Source: Azolla caroliniana
Taxonomy: Eukaryota > Polypodiophyta
NCBI GenBank assembly: GCA_043228905.1
Contig: JBHGNT010000010.1
Span: 5,332,001-5,396,000 of the forward strand
DNA length: 64,000 nt
Direction of reading: 5' to 3'
Shown here: positions 34,441-46,486 of the stretch, piece by piece
How positions within the stretch are numbered: position 1 is the stretch's first letter
Layout: every line of letters begins with the position of its first letter
Notes under the pieces: model-generated
Seen by the model: the letters and a program-made list of their open reading frames with translations, nothing else
What the model was told of the DNA's origin: nothing
The model's database searches: none
Position numbers and translations under genes: made by a program

Positions 34441-35462
34441 GGTGCCCTGGAAAGGGTGAAGCACGACTTCCTACGCTCTGTCACTCCATAGTCTGAGACC
34501 CCCGTGGTCTCGCCTTTCTCCATGCACGCGCGTAACAACGTGACACCGCTATACTCTTCGTAGTCGGACTTGTGCGCGTAATTCGTGAGTTGTCGGCTTG
34601 TGGAAGCCAATTCATGCATCTTCTTTTGGCACTCTTCTTCGTGGTGGCCGAGCTTTCCGCAATATCCGCATTCGGTTGCGTTTTGACGGCTCGGGCCGGA
34701 CTGGAAGCTCCCCCTTCTTGCGAAGGTTCCTCGTTGGCTTCCGTTTTGCAGCTGAAATTGGGAGTTGGTGTCGTAGGTCGAACCTCGTCCACCTTGTCCT
34801 TGGCCGAATCGGCCTCTCGCTCGTCCGCGTCCTCTTCCTCCATTCGAGTGCGTGTAGAGCATGTGGTCTTCCGACTCATTGGTCCTTGTACGCACGTGGT
34901 TTTCTTCGACCAATAGCATTGATTGGAGCTCGAAGAAGGAGGGAGATTTCTCCCTTGCTAGAACGACGGTTTGCATCGCGCCGAACCGTTGTGCGAGGCC
35001 ACCGAGGCATATTTGCACCATCTCATCATCATCGATACTTACGCTTATCGAGCGGAGCGAGTCACAAAGCTCCTTGATCTTTAAGGTGTATGTCGTGATG
35101 GACATGTCCCTTTGTTGAATGTTGTTCAACTCTTGGCGGAGTTGAAGCCTTCTTGCGGTTGTGTTCGCCGCGAAAATCTTTCGTAGATTTTCCCATGCCT
35201 CCTTCGGCGTCTTGGCTTCACGAATGTAGTCGAGCATGTGATCGTGAACACATGTCGTCAAGCAATACATCACACAGTTTGCGGCTTGCTCCCATGTCGC
35301 ATATCCGGAAGCCGCTTCGGCAGGTCGGTCTTCATGCTCTCCTTTGATGTAGCTCCAATAGCTTTGTCCAACAAGGTATTGGTGCATCTTGTACTCCCAA
35401 GATGCGAAGTTGTTTCAATCCAACTTCTCAGTAGGGAGAGCGCTCCCCATTTGAGTATTCAT
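34440..35462 (-). pseudogene. Copia gag fragment
   Basis: A gag frame starting at the ATG at 35462. After 15 codons it meets a TGA, then runs open for about 320 codons. It contains ATWEQAANCVMYCL, a helical capsid-like region (EAWENLRKIF...QLRQELNNIQQ), Gly/Arg-rich repeats and the knuckle CGYCGKLGHHEEEC. The frame breaks off near 34440, where LTR sequence of another family begins, so protease and everything after it is absent. With the primer site and LTR to its right, this is the 5' end of a truncated copia element. Confidence 0.8.
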
Positions 35463-35601
35463 TATGTCGATTCTTCTTCTTCTTCTTCTTCTCTTCTTCG
35501 AATGCGAGCTATGTAGCGAAGCTACGATAGCGATGAGCCGGTTCTTCTTGAACGTCGGCGTAGAACTCAACACACGCGAATGGGCTAGATGGAGCTACCA
35601 A

Positions 35602-35616
35602 ACCGCTTTGATACCA
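35602..35616 (-). promoter_or_regulatory. Primer-binding site of the truncated copia
   Basis: TGGTATCAAAGCGGT on the minus strand directly follows the LTR end and fits the 3' end of initiator Met-tRNA with one change. Confidence 0.85.
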
Positions 35617-35994
35617 TGTAAAGAATCAGGTATTATTCTTGTGTAGCGAAATAGGTGTGAACTGTGTGTGTATGAGAGAGTGAGAGAGACAAGGAGTAAG
35701 ACACAGAGTATATGCAAGGTAGATTATATTAACAAAGGAGAAAGACTCAACAACATACAAGGTGGGAGGAGGGTGCTTTATATAGTCACCCTCTCTCTTG
35801 ATTAACTACAAGACTCATGGACCATGGGGAATGTGAAAGCTCATAAGTTATGTGTCATAGAATATGATTCTATGACTCATACTAAATGCTAGAATACAAA
35901 GATGTGACATAATGGTGACTCTTGACCGTTGGAGTGTCTATTCACTCTCAAGGTGAGTTCACACACTAGACCAAGTTGAGCTTGATTCTCAACA
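35617..35994 (-). mobile_element. 5' LTR of the truncated copia (378 bp)
   Basis: On the minus strand it runs TGTTGAGAATC to GATTCTTTACA, with inverted ends. A TATATAA-like box (CTTTATATAG on the plus strand, near 35782) fits its promoter. Its start resembles the LTR-like block at 2731. Confidence 0.85.
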
Positions 35995-36243
35995 GAAAGC
36001 TTACACTAATAAACGAGTACAATTGAGGTAAAATCTCAACTCCGTTACATGGAGTTGTAAAATGGTACTACATAAGACAAAGATATTAAAAGAATAGGAA
36101 GAAACCTTCAAGAGGAGATCCTGAAGTTTCAGTTCAACAAACCCATGAATGACGAATTCGTCGCCTTTTTTCGTCGACAATCTTGAACACCCTCTTGATT
36201 CACAATCCTGAAGCTCAATTAAAATTTTGGCAATGGTTTTGCC

Positions 36244-36412
36244 CAACACCTATATTGAGATCCCCAATAATGAGCTCTCTTGTCCCTTTTTTAGGCTCTT
36301 GGAGCTCCCCTTGCAATAAAATTAGCAGCAACACCTATATTGAGATCCCCAACAATGAGCTCTCTTGTCCCTTTTATAGGCTCTTAGAGCTCCTATTGCA
36401 ATAAAAATAGCA
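36244..36412. repeat. 85-bp tandem duplication
   Basis: CAACACCTATATTGAGATCC is found at 36244 and 36329. The two units are nearly identical over about 85 bases. Non-coding. Confidence 0.85.
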
Positions 36413-37571
36413 TGCACCTATACTTTTCTTCCTATGGTGCTTAGTGTGCCCAAAATATTGATCATCATGTCCACCCATTCACATTGCTTCCACTTAACCT
36501 ACTCAAATATACATATTCCCTTTGCAAGATTTGAACCCTTGACCTTTTCATTTTGACGGTATGTTCTTACTAATTGAGCTTGATACTTCTCTACTTTATT
36601 TCAATTCACGACAATATAAATCATAGATTGAATTGTTTTTTCCCAAATGCATGAGTTAATTCGCACTTACAATGTTTGTTACATCCAGTGCCTAAAGTTC
36701 CAATAGATAAGATAGAGATATCATAGGTGTTGAGAATCAAACAGTCACATTCTAGACTTGAATTGAGCTTGATACTTCTCTACTTTATTTTAGTCCTAGA
36801 ACACACCAAATACATAGTGTTAGATAAACCATATTGAAACTCTTAAGTTATATAAACTTGTATATGGTTTAATATTCTATAGTTTAGCATATAGTACATT
36901 CCAGAATATTCTAGTCTTTAGTATATTCTAGAGATATTTTTTGGGTATATTTTAGAGATATTCAATCTCAAAACTTATATATGTATGTGTGTTCACTTAT
37001 ATTACAATCAAGGTGACCAATGTCAGTTACAAAGTCTTTCAATTCATCAACTCATCCATTTGATTTTCTTCTAGTCTCTTGTGTATATTATCTCTCTGTG
37101 ACACAAACTCAACTTCCCTAGTGTACTCCAATGTTGCTTGGCCAGCTCGTTTAGTTGACTCGTGTATGGCCGATTTGCTTGACATGATCGGGTCGGGTCA
37201 TCCGGATCCTCGTGTGTTGATCAGCTAGGTGGTTGATTGGCCCCGACTATACTCTGATCAACAACTTCTGGCAAGCGCACTTTGTGAAACCGGCAATTTC
37301 CAAGCTAGTCAAGCCACGGGGAGCACACAAGGACTCTCTTCTCTTGGTGACGAGAATGATGGTACACAGGAGATAGCAACACCAATGCTCGCATGAGCCG
37401 GAGCATTCAACCATGCAGACGGCAAGCACACGGCTTGCAACGACATGTGTGGTGTAGTGAAGATTTCCGGCTACGGTGAGAAAACCGGATGGAATGGGCA
37501 AAGTCGTCGATGTGCAACATGTACATTAGAAAATGTATACAAAACGATAAAGGGGGATATTTATCCCATAT
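36413..37571. other. AT-rich stretch without a recognisable gene
   Basis: No protein family is visible. The part from 37140 to 37560 is less AT-rich and leads into an LTR-like TATA region, so it may be retroelement-derived. Confidence 0.35.
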
Positions 37572-37668
37572 TGTAACGCCCTTCCCTCCTTGGACTATAA
37601 AAGGAGGGAGGGGTCTCTTGTGAAAGGGTTGCCCATTTTGAGTTAGGAGGGTATACCACTTTTTTTTT
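37572..37668 (+). mobile_element. LTR fragment of the 'AGGGTATACC' family (promoter part)
   Basis: TGTAACGCCCTTCCCTCCTT, then GGACTATAAAAGGAGGGAGG and GGGTTGCCCATTTTGAGTTA, then GGAGGGTATACC. A strong TATAAAA box is present. The same tail occurs at 33960 and 47024. It ends abruptly in a T run. Confidence 0.5.
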
Positions 37669-37789
37669 CTCCCAAAAAAATATCCTCCATTGGTATTAAA
37701 ATTAAAGGAAACTATATACATATATTGTGTTACATCAGTTCAAAACTAATTGCTTGTCTTATGGCAAAGACTTGTTAAGCTCAAGCATA

Positions 37790-39188
37790 CTTCTCAATAA
37801 GGCAGTTGTTTGTGTGACCTCCATGTATTACGAGGACATTTGAACATGGAAGTTGTTCCCTCTTTGTATATCTCCCATGTTGCCACATGCTTTCAACCTA
37901 CCAGAAAATGTTATCATATTAGGTAAGAGGCCTTGCACCATCATTTGAAGATAGAGTTGTGTAGCATCCTCATTCTTATCATGCTTAGTATAGCCCAATA
38001 ACATGACAGTCCATTGTACCACATCTCCAACCAACAATAATCCATCAAAAGGTTCTCGGGCTTCAATTATTGGTTCACATTTATTGTACCAACAAACGGA
38101 TATTTTTCAAATAATTCTTTTGCATTATCACCATGTAATTGCCCTCCTCTTGTTAGAGACTCTACGCCAAAACAAGCTTTCAAGAAGCAAACAAATCAAG
38201 CAAATTTCTTCTACTTGCATTTGTTCCAGGCCATAAAACAGCTGCTTTTTGAGCTCATAGTTAGTATATCCATATGCAATCACATTCCATTATCAAACGA
38301 CATTTGATGTACATATCAATCAAAGAGTCCCACAAGCATTTAGGATATGTGACAGTATTTGGGGCAATGCCATCATTTTGAATATGTTTAAACCGGTCCA
38401 ACTTTGTGGCCTTGACCTTATTTAGCATACTTAGCAATAAGTGCAATCCAAGATACTATACTCAAATAGGAACCTGTTGAAGCACTTTCTGAGATTTTAC
38501 AAACTCTCCATATTTGGCATGCATTGCTAAAAACAGGAGAGTGTTGTCTCTCTCACTATATCCATGTTCCACATGTTCTATAGTCACTATATTGCATGAA
38601 ATTGCATCTTTCACAGAAAGATCATAAAAAATTCTTGTGTTGTTTAGAGGAAACCATGTTTGGCCTACATACCCACTAAGGTATTGGCAATGATATTACA
38701 CTAAGGCTTTAGTATGTAACCCTTTCTTCACAATCTCGACATGTATTACACTACATTGATTGATGTCTCGAGTATCACCACAAACTTTCAAGCCAGAAAC
38801 GAGCACACATGTATTTGACAAGATATTATGTGTTTGCATCTCCTTCATGAGGTTTAGTGCTTCCTCAACATGCTCATGTTCTACAAACTAATTATTAATG
38901 CAGTCCATAGGATCACATCTTTAACTAGCAAGTTGTCAAAAACTTGACGTGTTACTTCAATCATCCAATTTGGACATACATATCAACCAATGTACTGCCA
39001 ATAAGAATATATTTGTCGAATCCTTTCTTAATTATCTCAGCATGCATTTGCTTGATGAATACTAGACTATTATATGATTTCACGCTACAAAGTAATGGTA
39101 TAGTGACTTGAGAAACGCCTTTTTGTTACATATTCTCAATGCAACAGATTACCTTCTCAACATCCCCACATTCAGTTGTTGACTTTTT
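37790..39188 (-). pseudogene. Pentatricopeptide-repeat (PPR) gene remnant
   Basis: On the minus strand several frames show PPR-like pieces in order: CGDVEKVICCIE near the right end; MHAEIIKKGFDKYILIGSTL with VDMYVQIG (about 39010); SLIDMYIKC (about 38310); and VVQWTVMLLGYTKHDKNEDA... plus PNMITFSGRLKACGNMGDIQ (37840-38030). These match PLS-class organelle RNA-binding PPR proteins. Frameshifts and stops separate the pieces and no start is found. Its right edge is cut at 39188 by the Tork-like copia element. Confidence 0.75.
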
Positions 39189-39674
39189 TGAGGAGAAAAC
39201 GCGCGGAATATTGCTCGGCCACAACCGAGTCTTGAATCACTTCAAAGAGAATGAAACACAGAAATGGGAATGGAGAGAACACAAGGAAATACACATGATG
39301 TTTACGTGGAAAACCCTAAAAGGGAAAAACCACGGGAGCCCACGGACTTCAACTATCACTATAGGAGAAAGAGGAGGCAACGACCTCGAGCTCTGTATCT
39401 TCACCAACCGGCGGTTACAACAGAGTATCACTCTATATCTCACACACACTCTCTCTCTCTCACTAACTATACAACAATTTGGCTACAACATCAATCTTCA
39501 CTAAAGTGTTTGCCCTAAGTCATATTTATACTTATATGAACTTAGGGTTATTTACAAATATAGCCTCAATAGGCTTACTCAAAACATATTCTCAAATATG
39601 TATTCTCCTCCGGTTCTCACCGGATCCTCTTCATTCATCACCAGATCCCATCCGGAGGGACCGTTTTCCCAACA
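39189..39674 (-). repeat. 3' LTR of the Tork-like copia (486 bp)
   Basis: On the plus strand TGAGGAGAAAAC...TTCCCAACA. It pairs with 46501-47013 and lacks the block present at about 46684-46702. Confidence 0.9.
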
Positions 39675-40915
39675 ATCTCCCCCTTCACTCCAACATGGGA
39701 TGTCTCGCCAGCCCGATCCGCTTTCGGCACGCGTCCAGCCTGTCGGTTGTCAACACCTTGGTCAGCATGTCCGATCCGTTCTCCTCCATGTGGATCTTCG
39801 TCAACACGAACTCTTGATCTTCTACTCTCTCCCGGATCCAATGGTACCTCTACTGGATATGTTTCGTCCAAGAAGGGTAGGCTACGTTCTTTGCAAGGTG
39901 GATGGCACTTTGATTGTCGCAGTAGAGCCGGTATTCCTCCTGTTGGATTCCTAACTCTCCGATGAAGTCCTTCATCCAGATTATCTCCTTGCCGGCTTCT
40001 ACAACTGCCATGTACTCCGCCTCTGTGGTTGACAATGCAACTGTCTTCTGTAGCCTCGACTGCCACGAAACAGCTCCCCCTTCATAAGTCATGACATATC
40101 CGGATGTAGACCGGCCGGTATCCGCATCAGCCGACATATCCGAATCGGTGAATCCATCAAGTTGGGGATTATCGGAGCCGAAGCGGAGACACATACTCGA
40201 GGTGCCTTTCAGATACCAGAGTATCCACTTGATCGCGTTCCAATGCTCTCTTCCGGGATTGCTCATGAACCAGCTTACCACTCCGACTGCATATCCGATA
40301 TCCGGTCAGGTACATACCATCACATACATCAAGCTCCCGATGGCAGAGGCATATGGTATCTTCATCATATCTGTCTTCTCCGCCTTTGTCCTCGGGCTTT
40401 GTTTTCCGGATAGCTTGCATTTTGCCAGAAGTGTCAATCCGACCGGTTTCACCTCCAACATGTTGTACCTTTGGAGTACCTTTGTCACATACTTTTCCTG
40501 TGACAACCACAACAGCTTCTTCGACCGGTCCCAGATGATGTGCATTCCCAATATCTGTCTTGCCGATCCCAAGGCTTTCATTGAGAAGGTCTAGTTCAGA
40601 GCCTTCTTCAGCATCAGAATCTTAACTTGGTCTCGTCCGACGATTAGCATATCATCCACATATAGGAGGAGTATCAGGAAATCTCCTCTGTCAAATTTCC
40701 TCACAAACACGCAATGATCGGCTTGCTTTTTGTGGTACCCTTGGTCAGTCATGAAGGAGTCGAACTTCCGGTACCATTGCCAAGGAGCTTGCTTCAGTCC
40801 ATATAGGCTCTTCTTCAGCCGGCACACCAGGTGCTCCTTCCCTTTCTTCTCAAATCCTTCCAGTTGATGCATGTAGATCTCTTCTTCGAGGTCTCCATGT
40901 AGGAATGTCGTCTTG

Positions 40916-42136
40916 ACGTTGTCGTGAAGATTTTTGGCAATGGTGTGAAAATTGCATGGAATGTACAAAATCAAGTGCGGTTCTTCACACAAGACATGAA
41001 ACAATAATAGTGAAGATACTCTTTAGATTAGCTTAATATATTGGTACGGGAAGATGGAGGTCTTCAAGAGCTTCCGAATGTACTTTACTACATTTGAAAC
41101 GGACAACTAAATGTCAAGTTATGTGAATGTGAAGTTTGAGAAGAAGAAGAGAAAAATAAAACTATGAGATATCTCACATAGATAGGACAAATCAGGATCC
41201 CACAGTATATAAGCAGAGCCAGAACTTATTACTTTTTGTCTATGTGTTGAGCATAGAATGCTCTTGGGCTAAACTGTGGCTTAACAGCTCGTAATGGTTT
41301 TGGAGGACCGGACCGAACGGACGGCGACAGAACTGGAACGGATGGACGACGACAGAATCGGAACCGGAACCAGACGAACGTCGGATCGGATGCGGATCGA
41401 ACCGGTTGGGACCGGACAGACGGATCGGTCGGGTCGGTTGAATAGCTTGATCACGACGCACGGTGTCTTGAAGATTTTTCGGTGTGAAACGAACAAAATT
41501 GTCTAACGGTTCCATCGGTGGTCAACTAAAGATGTAATATGCAATTAAACATTTGTAAAAACAAGACTAAAACCTTGTAATATTTTGTGTTTACAGGGGT
41601 GGAAGTAAGAATTTGAACCTTGCACCTCCTACATAAGAGCCACATGACTTACCACCAAGTTAAGTCACTTTAGAGTTATATTTTTATCATTATACTTTTC
41701 ATATGTAAAATCTCATACATGAGAGCTTGAATGAGTGACATGGTTATCATGCAACACATGCAATGCATGAGCGCCAAATGGCAAACATGCATCTCATGCA
41801 TTACATGCATTACATGCATGTCTTGCACCCTCACATGCACCATATGCATGGGGGCATCTAGAAAAGAGTGGATGAAGAAGAAAAAGGGAGCGAGGTATGA
41901 ATCAAGAATTTAATAAGAAGAAAATTCGTTATCCAATTGATGATATATCTTGTTCTTCAAATTTAAAGTCAAGAGTTCAATCTTAATCTCTCTCTCCATC
42001 TCAATCTCTCTCTCTTTCAATCTATCTTAAATACTTTCTCGCTAAAGCTAGTGCAAACTTTGAATCCTTCCGGTCCAGGACCCCAGAGGTTCCGCCTCAC
42101 GATCCGCACGTAGTGACGGATTTTTCACGACAACGT
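40916..42136 (-). mobile_element. ACGT-flanked inverted-end element, copy A (40920-42132)
   Basis: A 1213-bp insertion in the RT region of the Tork-like copia. Its ends are TGTCGTGAA and TTCACGACA, a perfect 9-bp inverted repeat. ACGT occurs on both sides (40916-40919 and 42133-42136). The surrounding RT codons (…QLDV|KTTF) need only one ACGT, so it is a 4-bp target duplication. The interior has an ATGCAT-rich stretch (41730-41850), a tRNA-like segment (41596-41665) and CGG-rich sequence (41300-41440). No protein is encoded. Its minus strand aligns with copy B (47387-48518). It could be a solo LTR of an unknown family or a DNA transposon. Confidence 0.75.
41596..41665 (-). other. tRNA-like segment in copy A
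   Basis: On the minus strand: TTGGTGGTAAGTCATGTGGC ... GGAGGTGCAAGGTTCAAATT. It resembles a Pol III A box and B box (consensus GGTTCGANTCC). Pairing is poor, so this is a tRNA-derived relic and not a gene. The same segment is in copy B. Confidence 0.45.
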
Positions 42137-42383
42137 CCAGTTGCTCTACCTCGAGGTCCATGCTTGTTGTTATGCTCAATATCGTCCGGATGGATGTCAT
42201 CTTTACTACCAGGGCAAAGATCTCATCGAAGTCCACTCATTTCTTCTGCTAGAAGCCCTTCACCACAATCCGGGCTTTGTACCTTGTTGGATTTCCGGCG
42301 TCTCTCGGTTTCAGCTTGTACACCCACTTGTTGCGGAGTACTCTCTTCCCTTTCGGCAACTCCGTCAGTTCATATGTGCGGTT

Positions 42384-42668
42384 TGTTGGAGAATAGGTCG
42401 TCAGTGCGGAAGATCAAGAAGCATTCGATGGTTTCTGAATACCTGCGTATGACAGACTGTAGGTCGTTGGACAGAGAGAGAGAGAGAGAGAGAGAGACAC
42501 AAAAGACTCTTTATTCCATAAAGCAACAATACAATAGCCAACCTTACAAAAAGGTTACAAGGTCACTATATATAGTGACCGACTTAGGGCAACTGCCCTT
42601 TATGCTAATTACATAAGTGGCCAAAACAGGATAGTGTGAATACGTCCATTATACACATGTATTCGACA
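42384..42668 (-). repeat. 3' LTR of the deleted copia
   Basis: TGTTGGAGAATAGG to ATTCGACA on the plus strand. A purine run (ACGGGGGA on the minus strand) lies just inside it, the polypurine tract. Confidence 0.88.
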
Positions 42669-42861
42669 CTCCCCCGTAATGGGCGTATACATGGGTTATC
42701 TAAGATTACAGGTATAGACTTGGGTTCTCAGACATATCAGCTTTGTTCGAGTCGGCAGGGTCCGAAAGCAGAAGACCGAACTGGTCGGGTCGGAACAGTT
42801 GAAGCCGATCATTAAGGAACTGATGTCGGTTGTCGGGAACCATCCTGCTCTGTGTCCGGCT

Positions 42862-43596
42862 CTAACCGGACTGGTTTGTCGTTACGCCCATCTGATGCCG
42901 AAGAGACCGAAAACGGTCTGCCGAAAGACACTTGGTCATTCCATCTGCGACATTGTCGGTTGTGGATATTTTCTCTAGACCGATTTTCCCTGAGATGACG
43001 CAGTCCCGAACGAAGTGATATCGAACGTCGATATGTTTGGAGGCGTTGTGGTGAACCGGATTTTTCGACAGGGCAACAGCACCTTGACTGTCGCTGTAGA
43101 CAACTGGAGTTGAGTCATGGTCGACTTGTCGAAACGTGTGCGCCAGCCGACCGAGCCACAAAGCTTCTTTTGCTGCGTCAGACGCAGCTACATATTCTGC
43201 TTCGGTTGTTGAGGTCGCTGTGCACTCCTGAAGTTTCGACTTCCACGAGATTGCTCCATTGCCGAATTTGAAGCAGTATCCGGTTGTTGATTTTCGACTG
43301 TCTATACAGCCGGCGAAATCCGAGTCGGTGTAACCGACTACGCCTGAGGTTCGGTTCGGACCGAAAAGAATGCCATGGTCTTTTGTGCCAGCCAGATATC
43401 TGAACACATGCTTGACTACGTTCCAATGCGATCGGCCAGGATTGTGCATAAATCTGCTAACGACTCCTACGGCATGAGAGATATCAGGCCGTGTCGCGAC
43501 CATCAGGTACATAAGGGAGCCGACTGCCGGTGCATACGGTACCGACTTCATATCTTCCCCCTCCGGACCGGATGTCGGGCAGATATCTGAACACAT
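42862..43596 (-). pseudogene. Copia RT end and RNase H, truncated
   Basis: A single open frame of 244 codons with KSVPYAPAVGSLMYLMVATR, DISHAVGVVSRFMHNPGRSH, HVFRYLAGTKD, VGYTDSDFAGC, STTEAEYVAASDAAKEALWL and HIDVRYHFVRD. These are the C-terminal RT and RNase H of a copia element. The catalytic RNase H residues look kept. The RT active site and all upstream domains are absent. No stops or shifts are present, in line with a young insertion. A chance ATG at 43596 opens the frame. Confidence 0.85.
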
Positions 43597-43600
43597 GCTT

Positions 43601-43876
43601 ATAGGTCGTCAGTGCGGAAGATCAAGAAGCATTCGATGGTTTCTGAATACCTGCGTATGACAGACTGTAGGTCGTTGGACAGAGAGAGAGAGAGAGAGAG
43701 AGAGACACAAAAGACTCTTTATTCCATAAAGCAACAATACAATAGCCAACCTTACAAAAAGGTTACAAGGTCACTATATATAGTGACCGACTTAGGGCAA
43801 CTGCCCTTTATGCTAATTACATAAGTGGCCAAAACAGGATAGTGTGAATACGTCCATTATACACATGTATTCGACA
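43601..43876 (-). repeat. 5' LTR of the deleted copia, outer end missing
   Basis: Matches 42393-42668. On the element strand the last bases expected at the LTR end are replaced by a 20-base piece of RNase H-region sequence. Confidence 0.88.
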
Positions 43877-44122
43877 CGGTTCTCATGCAAGGAATCTATC
43901 TCGTCTTGCATGGCACTCAACCACTTGCGGCTATGGGTGTCTTTCTTTGCTTCTTCGAAGCTTTCCGACTCCCCCTCATCGGTTAGCAACACATGCTCTA
44001 CATCCGGAAATCTTCGGGGGGCTCTTCTCTCTCGGAGAGGATATCTCCATCCTTGGCTTCTGACTACCGGTTCCTCCGTTTGTTCCGAATCCGAATCTGA
44101 TTCGGGATCTTGTCCGGTTCTT

Positions 44123-44190
44123 GTGTCTCCTTCTTCTTCTTCTTCTTCTTCTTCTTCTTCTTCTTCTTCTTCTTCTTCTTCTTCTTCGAT
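44123..44190 (-). repeat. (GAA)n run coding poly-Glu in the Tork-like pol
   Basis: About 20 GAA/GAG codons in frame between integrase and RT (plus strand (TTC)n). Relatives have an acidic linker here, so this looks like an expanded microsatellite inside a coding linker. Confidence 0.85.
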
Positions 44191-46486
44191 CGGTTCAGTT
44201 TCTTGTCCGTATCCGGCCGGTTCGTCGAGTGTCATCCGGTTGTCGGCTAACATCCGGTTTTCAACCGGGTAGGTTCTTGTGTCCTCAAACTGGTTTTCAT
44301 TGGATGATCCGGAGTTGATCACCTGCTTCTCCGATTCCCAGTCGGCAATGGTCTTGTCTTCCATGAAGACTATGTCCCGACTCCAGAACACCTTCTTGTC
44401 GACCAGATCCCACACCCGGAATATGCATGGTGGGGACTTCAGATCCAGCTTTGCTCTCTTGTCCTTTACCACATGCATGTATGCGAGGCACCCGAACACC
44501 TTCAGATGTCGGTAAGATACATCTTTACCAATCCATACTTTCTGAGGTGAGTCTCCTCCCAAGGGTACTGAGGGTAATCTGTTTATCACATAGGCCGTCG
44601 TCGTTAGCGTCTCAACCCAAAACGTCTTTGGTAACTTTGCATGTGCCAACATGCTCCGAACTCTCTCCATCACGGTCCAGTTCATCCGTTCGGCCAGCCC
44701 GTTTAGTTCTAACGTCTTCGGCACGGTAAATTCGGGTCGGATTCCCTTTGACCAGCAGTACTCCTCGAACTGCCCCCGGTATTCTCCTTCGTTATCTACT
44801 CGAACCGCCTTCAACTTCTGGTTGGTTTCTCTTTCCACTCTCGCGCGGAGCTCCTTGAAGATGGATAGCACCCGATCCTTCGTATTCAACAGTGAGACGC
44901 ACAGCTTCTAGCTATGGTCATCTACAAACGTCACGAAGTACTACGATCCGGCATGTGACTTCATGTCCACTTGACACACATCGGTATGCACCAGCTCCAA
45001 TGGTGCATTCCATCTCATCGGTGGTCTTGACCGGAAGGAGGTTCGGTTTTGCTTGCCGGCCAAGCAATCGGTGAACTTCTCAAGTTGCACGTCCTTCACC
45101 GGAATGAGGTTGTCTTCAGCAAGCCTCTTCATCCCCTTCTCACTCATGTGACACAACCTCTTGTGCCACAGCTCACCGGCAGTGTCAGATGCAACGTTCA
45201 CTTCTTCTTCCTGGCATATCCGGGAATTCATCAAGTATAGTGTGTTGACCTTCCGGGCTCAATCCACTATTAGGCTCCCTTTGCAGAACTTCAAGACTCC
45301 ATTCCAAATGCTACCCGTGTAGCCTTCATCATCTAGCCGATTGGCTGATATCAAGTTCAGTCGAACCTTCGGAACGTGTTGGACATCCTTTAGCAACAAC
45401 TTGCATCCGGTTGATGTCATCAACAACACATCTCCTATGCCGATAATCGCCATGTACCTTCATTCCCCATGTGGACACAACCATGATCACTAGTTGTGTA
45501 GGATGAGAAGCATTTCCGATCCAGTGTTAGGTGGAACGACGCTCCGGAATCGACAACCCACGTTGTCTCGTCGCTGACAAGGTTTAACTCATTCTCTTCG
45601 GTAATGAGCATCAATTCCTCTTCACTTGTCGCGATTGCCGACGTTCCCTTCCGATCCGGTCTAAACCATTTCGGTCTGAACTCTTCTTCGAATCGGTATT
45701 GTCGGTTCCTTTCTCTTTCCGGAAATGCCGACAGTTCTTCTGGAAGTGTCCCGGCTTCCCGCAATAGAAGCACATGGGTCTCCCCCTTGACTTCGACCTC
45801 GTCCCTGATTTGTCTCGGTTTTGGGGACTCCGATACCGGCCTCTTCCCCGGTTGTGGTCATCTTTCGTGACCAAGGCCTTTAGATCGGTTCCGGACTCAC
45901 GGTTCTTCAAGCAAGCTTCTTCATCTAGCAAGCTTGACTTTACCCTTGCTAGGGACAACTGTTTTCCTTCCGGCCCGGCGTTGCCCAACGTGACAACTAA
46001 CGTCTCCCAGCTATTCGGGAGTGAACCGAGCAGGAGCAATGTGAATACCTCATCGACGAGAGGTACTTCCAATGAGGTTTCTTGGTGTATCAGCCCCCAA
46101 AAGGCATTCATGTGCTCCGCCATATTGGAGCCGTCTTGGTACCGGAGCCTCACTAGCTTCCGGAATACCAAAACTCGATTAACGACATTCTTGTTCTGGA
46201 ACATGATGTCGATCTTCTCCCAGAGTTCATGAGCCTTTCTCTCTTCATTGAAGTTGTTGTACAGGCTCATGTCGATGAAGCACCAGATGTATGTCGTCGT
46301 CTTCATGTGCATCACCTCCCACACTGTGGTGTCGATCTTATCTAGTCTCTTGTCCCTGAACTATACTAGAAACCAAAATTCTTTAACCACCAACATATCC
46401 CTCATCTTCGACTTCCACACTGAGTAGTTGGAGCCAGTGAGCTTGAACATGCCGTTGAACGATTCCTCCATTTCTTGTGTTATTCA

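Larger units (their letters stand above)
42379..43881 (-). mobile_element. Internally deleted copia (42384-43876) with 5-bp target duplication
   Basis: The left LTR is 42384-42668 (TGTTGGAGAATAGG...ATTCGACA) and the right LTR is 43601-43876. The interior is only 932 bp. CGGTT flanks both sides (42379-42383 and 43877-43881), and the interrupted RT codons need one copy. The right LTR lacks the outer 17 or so bases present in the left one, and there is no primer site, gag, protease or integrase. Only the end of pol remains. The LTRs look identical by eye over the shared 275 bp, including a (GA)n run, so insertion was recent. It must have been mobilised by enzymes from another copy. Confidence 0.9.
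39690..46471 (-). pseudogene. gag-pol of the Tork-like copia, broken and split
   Basis: The gag ATG is at 46471. In order: gag with the knuckle CFYCGKPGHFQKNC (about 45735-45776); protease DSGASFH (about 45550); integrase with an HHCC site (about 45165-45050), RVDNEGEYRGQFEEYC, AERMNWTVMERVRSMLAHAK and FGCLAYMHVV (44330-44890); a poly-Glu run; the RT start SAMQDEIDSLHEN up to 43882. The frame resumes after the nested copia (RTYELTELPKGKRVL...) to 42137, and again after the second insertion (VKTTFLHGDLEEE...LLYVDDMLIVG). RNase H (VALSTTEAEYMAVVEAGKE) lies at 39900-40100. Stops include one early in gag and two in RT, and at least two frameshifts occur. Integrase and RT phrases are typical of the Tork lineage. 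Confidence 0.85.

Noticed and set aside
42113-42616. 167-codon plus-strand frame spanning RT and an LTR
   Set aside because: It crosses an element junction and ends in LTR sequence that is repeated at 43612-43824, so it is accidental.
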